This document shows, piece by piece, positions 15,543-24,292 of a stretch of 39,319 nt of DNA (positions within the stretch are counted from its first letter, which is position 1; the number at the start of each line of letters is the position of its first letter). The translations under genes and the position numbers were made by a program. The DNA lies in the NCBI GenBank assembly GCA_018713605.1, contig DVOM01000003.1, forward strand, positions 1 to 39,319, read 5' to 3'. The notes below the pieces were generated by a model. That model searched no databases. It was not told the origin of the DNA and saw only the letters and a list, made by a program, of their open reading frames with translations. The stretch is from Scatacola_A faecigallinarum. GTDB taxonomy: Bacteria; Pseudomonadota; Alphaproteobacteria; RF32; CAG-239.

Positions 15543-16481
15543 TCAGTCGGCAGGTACAGTCGGTTCGGGGGCTGATTTTTTGTCTGTTTTCATTTGGTTA
15601 ATCAGTTCTTGGGAAATCTCGATAAATTCCGTTTCAAAGCGCAGGCCGGCCGCAGACATTCGATATTCGGGGTAATTCCAGACATAGGTTTCGGGCAGGT
15701 AATCCGGGGCCAGAATGTAAATTTCAGAATTGAGATTTTCCTGCGGCAATTGCCGTTGGTAGTCAACAATCAACAGCTTGAACGGTTTATTTTTTCTTTT
15801 TTGGAGAAGAATTTCGAATAGTTCATTATATAAATCAACGGCTTTTTCCTTGGTCAGGTTTGAAGCCGGACAATAGCGATTGATAAAGAGTATCGGAACG
15901 TCGTGGCTGATTACGTTTTGAAAGTTTTTGATACGGCGGGTAAAACGTTCGCGGATTTTGTCGTCGTCATTTTGTCCGCAGTCGTCTTCATGACAGAAGA
16001 GAGAGTCACTTTGCGGAAGATACCAATGTTTTCCGTTAAAGTACATATTGGTAAAATATTCTGAAAAATCTTCGCGAAGATTTTTCAGAATACCGGGCAG
16101 GGCGTTGTTGCTGAGGTCAAACGGATATCCAAGTTCTCCCTGATTTTTACGCGGCTTTAGTCCCCATAAAGTGGGAATTGTTCGGCAGAAACAATCACAA
16201 CCCAGTGAAACGATATGGTAAGAAAAAAGATCTGTATGGGCAAAATGTTGCAGGCTTTTTCTTTGGGCCTGCCGGTAACGGTGTCGTTCGGCAAAACTTT
16301 CCGGTTTTAAATCTATACCAAACCAATAGCGCAGATTACGTTGAATTTGTTTGCGTAATGGTGGGATGAAAATCCAGAAAGTCAGTATTTTTACAATATG
16401 TTTTCTTATCTTATAACTTGCGGCTTGTTTTGAGGGAAGGTTATGACCGCGCGGATTGGGAGGCAGAATATGTTTTGGCAT
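15543..16481 (-). CDS. DUF1796-type papain-like protein, long form A
   Basis: 312 residues. Residues 23-60 form an amphipathic, basic segment (KHIVKILTFWIF then PLRKQIQRNLRY), a kind often seen at the ends of sugar-transfer enzymes of surface glycan clusters. From residue 88 the chain follows DUF1796 (putative papain-like cysteine peptidase): HIVSLGCDCFCRT with likely nucleophile C97, PFDLS (120-124), and LFCHEDDCG with candidate catalytic H164. The C-terminal part is APDYLPETYVWNYPEYRMSA. It is clearly paralogous to the gene at 16593-17468. AAGGA precedes the ATG at 16481. The activity of DUF1796 proteins is not established; roles in cell surface polysaccharide loci have been noted from context only. 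Confidence 0.7.
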   Translation of the reverse strand: MPKHILPPNPRGHNLPSKQAASYKIRKHIVKILTFWIFIPPLRKQIQRNLRYWFGIDLKPESFAERHRYRQAQRKSLQHFAHTDLFSYHIVSLGCDCFCRTIPTLWGLKPRKNQGELGYPFDLSNNALPGILKNLREDFSEYFTNMYFNGKHWYLPQSDSLFCHEDDCGQNDDDKIRERFTRRIKNFQNVISHDVPILFINRYCPASNLTKEKAVDLYNELFEILLQKRKNKPFKLLIVDYQRQLPQENLNSEIYILAPDYLPETYVWNYPEYRMSAAGLRFETEFIEISQELINQMKTDKKSAPEPTVPAD

Positions 16482-16592
16482 TTTTTTTCCTTTGTTTTTT
16501 TATATTTAAGGAAAAAAAATGATGACTGATCAACAATTTTGAATTGTATTCTTTCTCTTTTTGTACTATTTGTGTGTCAGCACATTTTTTTG

Positions 16593-17468
16593 TCAATCCG
16601 CAGAGGACTGAAGCATTAGTCGGATGAGATATTGAGAGATGTCGATAAATTCCGTTTCAAAGCGCAGGCCGGCCGCAGAGAATTCGAATTCGGGGTAATT
16701 CCAGAGGTAATCGTCCGGCAGGTAATCCGGAGCGAAAAGGCAGATTTGGGGAATGAGTTCGGCGGCGGGAATATAGTTGCAATGGTCGACAATCAGCAGC
16801 CGGAACGGCAGACCGCGGCGTTTGTCGTTCAGCAACAGCCAGAGGCGGTTAAGCAATTTTGCCGTTTCATCGGGAGCCGCGTCATTTAATCCTCTGATAA
16901 AGTGATGAACGAACAAAACCGGCCTGACATCCGCCAGTGCGCGGCGAAAGTTGTCGATACGTCCTGAAAACCTTTTGCGGACGGTGTCTTCATCATTTGG
17001 CCCGCAGTCGTTTTCGTGGCTGAAAACGGTGTTGCTGCGCGCGATTTCCCAAAAGCGCCCGTTGAAATGCAGCGTATTAAAATAGTTTGCGAAGTCTTCT
17101 TCAATATTGCGGACGATTCCGCTTAGAAAATTGGTGCTGAGGTCAAACGGACAGCCCGGTTCTCCTTGTTTTTTACGCGGTTTGATACCCCACAGGGTCG
17201 GAATCGTACGGCTGAAGCAGTCGCTGCCGAGAGAAACAATCCGATAGGCGAAGATGTTTTTTGTTGCGGCTTCTTTGCGTGCCCGTTTTATGTGACGCTG
17301 ATAATTCAGACGTTCAGCCAGCGTTTCGGGTTTGGCGCCGATGCCGAAGTGCCAACGCAGGCGACGGGCGGCATATTTGCGCAGAATCTCGGGAAAGATC
17401 CAGAAAGTCAGAAATTTGACGATGTGTTTTTTCAGGGTATAGCCCGGTTGTTTATTATCGTTTGTCAT
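16593..17468 (-). CDS. DUF1796-type papain-like protein, long form B
   Basis: 291 residues, paralog of the previous gene along its whole length. It has the same basic amphipathic N-terminus (KKHIVKFLTFWIF, residues 13-25), the core RIVSLGSDCFSRTIPTLWG with candidate nucleophile C84, PFDLS (107-111), VFSHENDCG with candidate H151, and the end APDYLPDDYLWNYPEFEFSA. Where copy A has GCDC, this copy has GSDC, so the second cysteine is the conserved one. CAGG precedes the ATG at 17468. It is separated from copy A by 111 bases without a clear terminator, so both may be on one transcript. Confidence 0.7.
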   Translation of the reverse strand: MTNDNKQPGYTLKKHIVKFLTFWIFPEILRKYAARRLRWHFGIGAKPETLAERLNYQRHIKRARKEAATKNIFAYRIVSLGSDCFSRTIPTLWGIKPRKKQGEPGCPFDLSTNFLSGIVRNIEEDFANYFNTLHFNGRFWEIARSNTVFSHENDCGPNDEDTVRKRFSGRIDNFRRALADVRPVLFVHHFIRGLNDAAPDETAKLLNRLWLLLNDKRRGLPFRLLIVDHCNYIPAAELIPQICLFAPDYLPDDYLWNYPEFEFSAAGLRFETEFIDISQYLIRLMLQSSAD

Positions 17469-17497
17469 GGTTACCTGTTATTGTTTGTCTGTCTGTC

Positions 17498-17525
17498 AGA
17501 ATAGTCTAATGTCGGGCGGAGTCAA
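17498..17525 (-). promoter_or_regulatory. Promoter of the leftward DUF1796-type gene pair
   Basis: On the minus strand: TTGACT (17520-17525), 16-base spacer, TATTCT (17498-17503). Start near 17491, leader about 22 bases. Divergent from the promoter at 17556; the two -35 boxes are 30 bases apart. Confidence 0.55.
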
Positions 17526-17555
17526 CCGTCGGTTTGAGACGGGGCCGGAAAATCT

Positions 17556-17583
17556 TTGACATTTTATGGGGATAGGATATTAT
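17556..17583 (+). promoter_or_regulatory. Promoter of the rightward DUF1796-type gene
   Basis: TTGACA (17556-17561), 16-base spacer, TATTAT (17578-17583). Start near 17590, 21 bases before the ATG at 17611. An earlier in-frame ATG at 17566 falls inside this promoter and is therefore rejected. Confidence 0.65.
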
Positions 17584-17610
17584 TTGCCCAATTTTGTCGG
17601 AGATTTTTTT

Positions 17611-18390
17611 ATGAAGAAGACATATGATTTGATTATTCCTATCGGCAGCAAATGCAAGTGTTCTTTCAATCTGCGGCGTTTGCACCTTCAGTATGAATCG
17701 TTTCCGTTTGACTGGATTTACATTAAAAATCCCGACGTGGTTGAAAAGCTGCTGCAAACGGATTTTAAGGATTTTCTGCTCGAAAAGAATTTGCGTCTGC
17801 GTTCGAAACAGCCTCGCTTTGACGAGGTGGACGATTTGGCGACCGGCATATATTCCGCGCATGATTTTGATACCGGACGTACTATTCATGAATGTTATCC
17901 TGCCGTGAGGGCAAAATATGACCGCCGGATTGCCAAACTCAAAAACAAAATTGACGCGGCGCGGCGGATTTTGCTGGTGCATTGCGCCGAGGACGAGGTA
18001 TGGGACGATGCGGAAATCATTCGGAGCTATCGGGCGATGACGGAAGCGTTTGCGGGCAAAAAGACGGATTTGCTTTATATCTGTCTGTCTGCGGTCAAAA
18101 CCGGCTATCGTGAGGAGAAGCCGGCCGACGGCATAACCAAAGTTACGTTTTACCGTAATCCGGCCTGCGAATGGCAGGGAGAAGCGGAACTTTTTGACCG
18201 GGCTTTGCACAATGTGCGGTTGAGCCTGTCGACCAGCCTGAAATGGTATTGTTCAAAAATATATCTCGGCGGACTGCTGAAGAAGCTGAAACGTCATCTG
18301 CTGGCTGCCGTGACCTGTCTGCTGCCGTTGAAAAGCCAGCGAAAGAGGTTTAGGGAAAAATATCTGGCCAAAAAGAATCATTTCAACTGA
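17611..18390 (+). CDS. DUF1796-family putative papain-like cysteine peptidase
   Basis: 259 residues and the most typical DUF1796 member of the three. It starts directly at the core with YDLIIPIGSKCKCSFNLRR (candidate nucleophile C15), then SFPFDWIYIKN (31-40) and YSAHDFDTG (81-89) with candidate H84. GGAG lies eight bases before the ATG. Its C-terminus is basic and amphipathic (LLAAVTCLLPLKSQRKRFREKY). This resembles the N-terminal segment of the two long forms, as if the membrane-contact helix had changed ends. It is divergent from the long forms and shares a 142-base control region with them. Confidence 0.75.
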   Translation: MKKTYDLIIPIGSKCKCSFNLRRLHLQYESFPFDWIYIKNPDVVEKLLQTDFKDFLLEKNLRLRSKQPRFDEVDDLATGIYSAHDFDTGRTIHECYPAVRAKYDRRIAKLKNKIDAARRILLVHCAEDEVWDDAEIIRSYRAMTEAFAGKKTDLLYICLSAVKTGYREEKPADGITKVTFYRNPACEWQGEAELFDRALHNVRLSLSTSLKWYCSKIYLGGLLKKLKRHLLAAVTCLLPLKSQRKRFREKYLAKKNHFN

Positions 18391-18391
18391 A

Positions 18392-18428
18392 AAAACAAAC
18401 CCCTCATCTGAGGGGTTTGTTTTATTTT
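18392..18428. terminator. Bidirectional terminator between the DUF1796 gene and topA
   Basis: A long stem of 14-15 bp (18392-18406 with 18409-18423) has a tight CATCTG-type turn, A residues on the left and T residues on the right. It serves the rightward gene ending at 18390, and the topA stop codon (18422-18424) overlaps its edge. Confidence 0.9.
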
Positions 18429-20875
18429 TTAGCGCTGATTATTTTCAGTGCATCGTCAAGCGTCAGTTCTTTGTCTCGATACTCTTTCGGAATGGCGTAA
18501 TTGTTTCTGCTCCACTTGAGGTAAGGGCCGTAACGTCCCGAATTTAAAGTAATGTCGGCCTTGTCTTTCGGATGCTGCCCGAGAATTTTTCCGGCCGGAC
18601 GTTCGGCAACGCCTTTGAGAATTTCTTCGGCGCGCTCCAGCGTGATGTTGAAGATGTTGTCGCTGCCGGTCAGCGATTTTGATTTGCCGCCCTGTTTCAG
18701 ATACTGGCCGAATTTGCCTATGTTGACCTCAATGCCGTTGCCGAGCTGTTTGGGCAAACTCAACAGGGTAGACGCCTGTTCTAAAGTAACATCTTCAGGT
18801 TTCAGAAATTTCGGCAGAGAACTGCGTTTGGGTTTTTCGGTTGTGGCGGTTGCGTCTTCGCCGAGCTGGACATAATAGCCGTAAGGGCCTTTTTTGAGGT
18901 AAACCTTCAGGCTGTTCATTTCGCCGAGAACCTTGTCTTCCGGATTAGCCGGGCGCGGCGTGTCTTTCATTTCCTCTTCTTTGACGTCGGTCAGCGGTTT
19001 GGTGTATTTGCATTCCGGATAGTTGGAACAGCCCAGAAAAGCGCCGAATTTTCCCAGTTTGACCGAAAGGCGGCCTTTGCCGCACTCGGGGCAAACGCGC
19101 GGGTCGGAACCGTCTTCGCGCGGCGGAAAGAGGTGATAGGACAGAACTTCGTCGATTTTTTCGATTACTTCGCTGATTTGCAGCGGTTTGACGGCATCAA
19201 TGTTTTTGATGAATTTGACCCAGAAACCGCCCAAGAGCTTTTTCCATTCCATTTCGCCGGCGGACACATCGTCCAGATATTCTTCCAACTGGGCGGTAAA
19301 GTCATATTCGACATATTTTTTGAAGAAGTTTTCGAGAAATACGGTTACGATGCGGCCGCGGTCTTCGGGAATGAAACGCAGTTTTTCGACACGGACGTAT
19401 TTGCGTTCCTGAAGTACGGCGATAATCGATGCATAGGTCGACGGGCGGCCGATGCCGAGTTCTTCAAGCTTTTTAACCAGGCTTGCTTCGGTAAAGCGCG
19501 GCGGCGGCGTGGTAAAGTGCTGTTCGGGAATAATGTCGCCCTTGCTGACGTTTTCGCCGTTTTCGACGTTCGGCAGTATACGGTTCTCGTCATCGTCGTC
19601 GCTGTCGTCCTTGCTTTCCTGATAAAGTTTCAGGAAACCGTCGAAATCTATGACCTGTCCGGTAGCGCGGAGGATGATTTTTTCGTCGGCGGAGATCGAA
19701 TCGATAACGACCTTGTCCAGTACGGCCGGGTTCATCTGGCAGGCAACGGTGCGTTTCCAGATAAGCTCATAAAGCTTGTGCGCGTCAGAATCGAGCTTGA
19801 CTTCCAGTTTTTTGGGCGTGTCGGAAACATGTGCCGGACGAATGGCTTCGTGCGCTTCCTGCGCGTTCTTTGATTTGGTTTTGTATTCCTTGGCGGTTTT
19901 GGGCAGGTAGGCTTCGCCGAAATACCTGACGATTACTTCACGGCAGGCGGCAATTGCTTCCTGCGAGAGGTTGACGGCGTCGGTACGCATATAGGTTATA
20001 AAACCGTCTTCATACAGTTTTTGCGCCACCTGCATGGTTTTCTTCGCGCTGAACCTTAATTTTCTGGCCGCTTCCTGCTGCAGGGTGGAGGTGGTAAACG
20101 GCGGTGCCGGATAACGGTTGGCCTTTTTGCGTTCGACATTGGAAACATGGAATTCCTGCGCTTCGATTTTGGCTTTGGCATCCATGGCCTTAGCCTCGGT
20201 GTTGAGGTCAAATTTTTCGAGCTTTTTGCCGTCGAGGGTTATCAGGTGCGAGTGAATCAGCGCCTGGGTTTTGGTAATGAGGTCAACGTCGACTGTCCAG
20301 TATTCTTCGGGTTTGAATTTTTCAATTTCGTTTTCGCGGTCGCAAATCAGACGAAGGGCGACCGACTGAACGCGGCCGGCAGACTTGGACCCGGGAAGCT
20401 TGCGCCACAGCACCGGCGAGAGCGTAAAGCCGACCAGATAGTCGAGTGCACGGCGGGCCATGTAGGCGGAAACCAGATTGTCGTCAATCTGGCGGGGATT
20501 TTTAATGGCTTCGGTAACGGCGGATTTGGTAATTTCGTGAAAGACGACGCGTTCGATTTTCTTGTCTTTGATTTTCTTGCGGGCGGTCAGTTCTTCAAGA
20601 ATGTGCCAGGCTATCGCTTCTCCTTCTCTATCCGGGTCGGATGCGAGGACAATCGTGTCGCAGTCCTTGAGCGCGGCGATGATGTCGTTGAGGCGTTTTT
20701 TGCCGCCGGCGCTGAGCTCCCAGGTCATGGCGAAACCGTCGTCCGGGTTGACGGAGCCGTCCTTGCTGGGCAAATCGCGGATGTGGCCGAAACTGGCCAG
20801 AACCTTATAATCGGAGCCGAGGTATTTGTTGATGGTTTTGGCTTTGGCCGGGGACTCAACGATAACTAATTTCAT
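18422..20875 (-). CDS. topA: DNA topoisomerase I
   Basis: 817 residues, type IA. Toprim domain: VIVESPAKAK with catalytic Glu7 and LASDPDREGEAIAW with the metal-binding D80 and D82. Active-site tyrosine Y295 lies in GFITYMRTDA. ARRALDYLVGF and KSAGRVQS are also in place. The C-terminal part has one four-Cys zinc ribbon (CPECGKG then CSNYPEC, near residue 600) and Cys-free topoisomerase repeats (GRYGPYLKW). It relaxes negative supercoils. Slightly shorter than E. coli TopA, as is common in alphaproteobacteria. The start overlaps the dprA stop codon (ATGA), so the two are translationally coupled. Confidence 0.97.
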   Translation of the reverse strand: MKLVIVESPAKAKTINKYLGSDYKVLASFGHIRDLPSKDGSVNPDDGFAMTWELSAGGKKRLNDIIAALKDCDTIVLASDPDREGEAIAWHILEELTARKKIKDKKIERVVFHEITKSAVTEAIKNPRQIDDNLVSAYMARRALDYLVGFTLSPVLWRKLPGSKSAGRVQSVALRLICDRENEIEKFKPEEYWTVDVDLITKTQALIHSHLITLDGKKLEKFDLNTEAKAMDAKAKIEAQEFHVSNVERKKANRYPAPPFTTSTLQQEAARKLRFSAKKTMQVAQKLYEDGFITYMRTDAVNLSQEAIAACREVIVRYFGEAYLPKTAKEYKTKSKNAQEAHEAIRPAHVSDTPKKLEVKLDSDAHKLYELIWKRTVACQMNPAVLDKVVIDSISADEKIILRATGQVIDFDGFLKLYQESKDDSDDDDENRILPNVENGENVSKGDIIPEQHFTTPPPRFTEASLVKKLEELGIGRPSTYASIIAVLQERKYVRVEKLRFIPEDRGRIVTVFLENFFKKYVEYDFTAQLEEYLDDVSAGEMEWKKLLGGFWVKFIKNIDAVKPLQISEVIEKIDEVLSYHLFPPREDGSDPRVCPECGKGRLSVKLGKFGAFLGCSNYPECKYTKPLTDVKEEEMKDTPRPANPEDKVLGEMNSLKVYLKKGPYGYYVQLGEDATATTEKPKRSSLPKFLKPEDVTLEQASTLLSLPKQLGNGIEVNIGKFGQYLKQGGKSKSLTGSDNIFNITLERAEEILKGVAERPAGKILGQHPKDKADITLNSGRYGPYLKWSRNNYAIPKEYRDKELTLDDALKIISAKK

Positions 20876-22023
20876 ATTGCGTCTTTCTTTGCTCGTTTGA
20901 TTAATGCCACTTTGTTGCCGACTTGGCGCTCAATCCTGCCGGCCATTTCGAGTTCCAAAAGCTCAAGGGAAACCGCGGCGGGTTCCAATCCCGTGGCGCG
21001 GATGATTTCATCGACGTAAACGCCTTCCGCGGTAAGAAAGTCGATGACTTTTGGCTTTTTCCCGGTCTGGTCCGGCTGTTGAGGAATATCGACATTATTT
21101 TCGACTTTGTCAAGCGGTTTTGCAAATAAATCTTCCGCGGCAACCGGCGGCAGCGGCTTTATTTTCCGGCAGCGGGCGAGGTTCAGGCCGTTGAGGATAT
21201 CTTCGGCGCCCTCGGCCAGAAAAGCGCCGTCGCGGATAAGTTTGTTGGGACCTGCGGCGCGGGCTTCGACCGGCGAACCGGGCACCGCAAAAACGTCGCG
21301 TCCCTGTTCCAATGCCAGCCGGGCCGTTATCAGCGAGCCGGAATGAATGCCGGCTTCGACGACAAGGACGGCGTCGGCCAGCGCGGAGACTATGCGGTTG
21401 CGGCGCGGAAAGTTGCCGCTTTGCGCCTCGGTACCGAGCGGAAATTCGGAAATGACGGCGCCCTGTGCGGCAATCTGCTTGTAGAGGGAAAAATTTTCTG
21501 CCGGATAAACGATGTCGGCGCCGGTTCCGAGCACCGCCACCGTCGGTCCGTTTTGTTCAAGCGCATACATGGCGCCTTTGTGCGAAGCTGCATCAATGCC
21601 CCGCGCCATGCCGGAGACAATCAGAACGCCGGCGCCGGTCAGATCGTAGGCAATCCGGGAGGCCAGTTTGCGGCCGTTAATTGAAGCGTTGCGCGCGCCG
21701 ACGACGGAAACGGCCGGCGACCGATTGAGAATATCGGTGCGGCCTTTGACGTAAAGAAAAGGAGGCGCGTCTTCCAGTTCGCGCAGTTTCTGCGGATATT
21801 CGGGATTGTCGAAGGCCAAAATTTTAATGCCTTTGGCGCGGGCCAGAGAAATTTCGCGTTCGGCGGCGGCAAGCGGGGCGGGATGAAATTTCGGCGGCAG
21901 GCTGCGCAAAGCGTTTTCGGCACTGCGGCATGTTTTCAGCAGTTTGTAAAAGGTAACCGGCCCGATGCCGTCGGTGTTAATCAGGCGGAGCCGGGCGAGA
22001 ATTTCCGTATCCGTGGCGGCCAA
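20872..22023 (-). CDS. dprA: DNA-processing protein DprA (Smf)
   Basis: 383 residues. Short N-terminal helical domain (INTDGIGPVTFYKLL), central Rossmann-like domain with SVVGARNAS, VSGMARGIDAASHKGA and FPRRNRIVSALADAVLVVEAG, and a C-terminal winged-helix-like DML1 part (about 310-375). DprA protects incoming single-stranded DNA and loads RecA during transformation. The start is TTG at 22023, two bases after the plsY stop; no better ATG lies before the family's conserved N-terminus, and the ribosome binding site is weak (AAGAAG). Together with comEC at 35045 it suggests competence. Confidence 0.94.
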   Translation of the reverse strand: MAATDTEILARLRLINTDGIGPVTFYKLLKTCRSAENALRSLPPKFHPAPLAAAEREISLARAKGIKILAFDNPEYPQKLRELEDAPPFLYVKGRTDILNRSPAVSVVGARNASINGRKLASRIAYDLTGAGVLIVSGMARGIDAASHKGAMYALEQNGPTVAVLGTGADIVYPAENFSLYKQIAAQGAVISEFPLGTEAQSGNFPRRNRIVSALADAVLVVEAGIHSGSLITARLALEQGRDVFAVPGSPVEARAAGPNKLIRDGAFLAEGAEDILNGLNLARCRKIKPLPPVAAEDLFAKPLDKVENNVDIPQQPDQTGKKPKVIDFLTAEGVYVDEIIRATGLEPAAVSLELLELEMAGRIERQVGNKVALIKRAKKDAI

Positions 22024-22025
22024 GG

Positions 22026-22667
22026 CTATTTCTTCTTAAAGGTTATTTTGCTTTCTTCGCCTCTGAACAAACGCCGGATATTGGCGTGATGGCGGATGAT
22101 GACCAACACGGCGATGAAGCTGTAAAAGAGGGCGTAAACCGGTTCGACCATGAAAAATGAGAAGACCGGAACCGAAACCGCCGCGGTAAGGGCTGCCAGC
22201 GAAGAATAGCGAAACAGAAAAGCCATTACCAGCCAGACCCCCAGTGCAAGCAGGCCGACGTGCCAGTTGGTAACGACGATGAAACCGAATGCCGAGGCAA
22301 CGCCTTTGCCGCCTTTGAAACCGAGCCAGACCGGAAAATTGTGGCCGAGAACGCCGACAGTGCCGGCAAGCAGCGATGCGACGACGTTAAGCTTGGTAAA
22401 CAGGCCGAAAAAAACATAATCGGCAGCTGGTACGAAGCGGTATGCCAGCCAGGCAGCGAAGCCAGCTTTAAACGCGTCGAGAATAACGGTAAGCAGCGCG
22501 AGAGTTTTGTTGCCGGTGCGCAGAACGTTGGTGGCACCGATGTTGCCGGAGCCGATTTTGCGGATGTCGCCGTAGCCGGCCATGCGGGTCAGAACCAGGC
22601 CGAAAGGAACGGAGCCGAGCAGGTAGCCGCCGAGGGCGCAGAGGAATAAAACGGTGTGAATTGTCAT
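22026..22667 (-). CDS. plsY: Acyl-phosphate glycerol-3-phosphate acyltransferase
   Basis: 213 residues with about five membrane spans, normal PlsY size. The three conserved cytoplasmic loops are visible: GSVPFGLVLTR, KIGSGNIGATNVLRTGNK and GHNFPVWLGFKGGKGVA. It transfers an acyl group from acyl-phosphate to glycerol-3-phosphate, the first step of phospholipid synthesis; PlsX is not in the window. The frame is open 21 codons upstream, but that part is polar and the ATG at 22667 matches the family start. First gene of plsY-dprA-topA, which are almost without gaps, an order common in alphaproteobacteria. Confidence 0.95.
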   Translation of the reverse strand: MTIHTVLFLCALGGYLLGSVPFGLVLTRMAGYGDIRKIGSGNIGATNVLRTGNKTLALLTVILDAFKAGFAAWLAYRFVPAADYVFFGLFTKLNVVASLLAGTVGVLGHNFPVWLGFKGGKGVASAFGFIVVTNWHVGLLALGVWLVMAFLFRYSSLAALTAAVSVPVFSFFMVEPVYALFYSFIAVLVIIRHHANIRRLFRGEESKITFKKK

Positions 22668-22802
22668 GATAAAACGTCCGATATAATTAAAGTATGGTTT
22701 ATTCTTAAACTCAACGCGCCTTTTTTGCAATTTAAAAAATGGCGGCTTGTGAATTGTGGCGGCGCGCGCCTAACTTTTTTGCCGAAAACTGTAAAAATAT
22801 TG

Positions 22803-22830
22803 ATGACAAAGCGGATTATTCGGATAATAT
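22803..22830 (+). promoter_or_regulatory. Candidate promoter for pyrH-frr
   Basis: ATGACA (22803-22808), 16-base spacer, TAATAT (22825-22830). Start near 22837, leader about 29 bases to pyrH. Confidence 0.35.
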
Positions 22831-22865
22831 ACGCGGTAACTATATAGTCAAATCGCGAGGAACTG

Positions 22866-23585
22866 ATGGATCCAAAATACAAGCGCATACTGCTTAAACT
22901 TTCCGGCGAGGGCCTGATGGGCAACAAGAGTTTCGGAATGTCGGCCGAGGTCATTGACGCTTTGGCGCGGCAGATTAAAGACGTGCACGACAGCGGCGTC
23001 GAAATCTGCGTGGTGGTCGGCGGCGGCAATATTTTCCGCGGTGCCAGGGAAGCTTCCAAGGGCATGAACCGCACGGTGGCTGATCAGGTCGGCATGTTGG
23101 CGACGGTTATGAATGCCCTTTATGTACAAAGTGCTTTGGAGAAAATCGGCGTTTCGGCAAGGGTCATGTCGGGCATTCATATTCCGGCCGTATGTGAGAA
23201 TTACATTTACCGTCGGGCGGTGCGCCATTTGGAAAAAGGACGGGTCATTATTTTTGCCGGCGGCACGGGCAATCCTTATTTCACTACGGATACCGGCGCA
23301 GCGCTGCGGGCATCCGAGATGCAGTGCGACGCGCTTTTGAAGGCGACTCAGGTCGACGGCGTTTATGACAGCGACCCCAAGCAGAACGAAAAAGCCAGAA
23401 AGTTTGCCGAAGTCACTTACGACGAGGTTATCGCCCGCCAGCTGAAGGTTATGGATACGGCGGCGGTGGCGCTGGCACGCGAAAACAATATTCCGATTGT
23501 GGTTTTTGCCCAGACCGGCGAAAGTTCGCTGGCCGATGCCGTCTGCGGCCGCGGAAAGTTTACAATTATCAAGAAAGAGGTATAA
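22866..23585 (+). CDS. pyrH: UMP kinase
   Basis: 239 residues, standard for the bacterial amino-acid-kinase-type UMP kinase. Motifs: KRILLKLSGEGLMG, VVVGGGNIFRG, GTGNPYFTTDTGAALRA and DGVYDSDPK. It phosphorylates UMP to UDP, feeding RNA, UDP-sugar and CTP synthesis. GAGGA precedes the ATG. frr follows after four bases, the conserved pyrH-frr pair. Confidence 0.97.
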   Translation: MDPKYKRILLKLSGEGLMGNKSFGMSAEVIDALARQIKDVHDSGVEICVVVGGGNIFRGAREASKGMNRTVADQVGMLATVMNALYVQSALEKIGVSARVMSGIHIPAVCENYIYRRAVRHLEKGRVIIFAGGTGNPYFTTDTGAALRASEMQCDALLKATQVDGVYDSDPKQNEKARKFAEVTYDEVIARQLKVMDTAAVALARENNIPIVVFAQTGESSLADAVCGRGKFTIIKKEV

Positions 23586-23589
23586 AACA

Positions 23590-24153
23590 ATGGCAGATTA
23601 TAACGAAATAAAAAATGACGCTAAGACCCGCATGGAAAAGAGTCTGGAATCGCTGAAAGCCGATTTCGGCGGCCTGCGTGCCGGTCGGGCGCACGCCAGC
23701 CTGCTGGACGGCATTCTGGTCGAGGCCTACGGTTCGATGACGCCGCTGTCGCAAATCGGCACCATTTCGGTTCCGGACGCCCGCACGCTGTCGGTCAGTG
23801 TGTGGGACAGAGGTTTGGCCAAGAGCGTTGAAAAGGCGTTGCGGGAATCGGAGCTCGGGCTTAATCCGGCTTCCGACGGACAGCTTATCCGCATTCCTAT
23901 TCCGCCGCTTTCCGAAGAGCGCCGCAAGGAACTGGTCAAAATTGCCGGTAAGTATGCCGAGCAGGGCAAGGTTGCGGTTCGCAACGTGCGCCGCGATGCG
24001 CTTGACGGCATTAAAAAGCTGAAGAAAGACAACGAGATTTCGGAAGACGAAGAAAAAAGATATGAGAACGAAATCCAGAAGCTGACCGACGAGACCATCA
24101 AAAAGATGGAAGAGGCTTTTGCCGTTAAAGAAAAGGACATCATGCAGGTATAA
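23590..24153 (+). CDS. frr: Ribosome recycling factor
   Basis: 187 residues, near the usual 185. Domain I three-helix bundle is recognisable by LRAGRAHASLLDGILVEAYG near the N-terminus and LVKIAGKYAEQGKVAVRNVRRDA in the C-terminal half, then EDEEKRYENEIQKLTDE. With EF-G it splits post-termination ribosomes. The ATG at 23590 is chosen because the upstream extension of the frame lies within pyrH. Ribosome binding site GAGG overlaps the end of pyrH. Confidence 0.97.
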   Translation: MADYNEIKNDAKTRMEKSLESLKADFGGLRAGRAHASLLDGILVEAYGSMTPLSQIGTISVPDARTLSVSVWDRGLAKSVEKALRESELGLNPASDGQLIRIPIPPLSEERRKELVKIAGKYAEQGKVAVRNVRRDALDGIKKLKKDNEISEDEEKRYENEIQKLTDETIKKMEEAFAVKEKDIMQV

Positions 24154-24292
24154 AACGTTTTACAGAGTATCCGGAGCGATTTTTCCGGGGCAAACATTCA
24201 AGAGCTTCGACACTGTGGAATTTTTCTTTCCCGCAAAATCAATCCAGACATCTCTCTAAAATGATTTATTTCTGTCAAAGTAAAACAGGGCT

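Noticed and set aside
16482..16592. Separate promoter for the DUF1796-type gene starting at 16481
   Set aside because: A TTGACA on the minus strand overlaps the end of the preceding gene, but no acceptable -10 hexamer lies 16-18 bases downstream.
24154..24292. Terminator or promoter between frr and uppS
   Set aside because: Only a weak CCGGA/TCCGG hairpin without a T run and no convincing hexamer pair were found.
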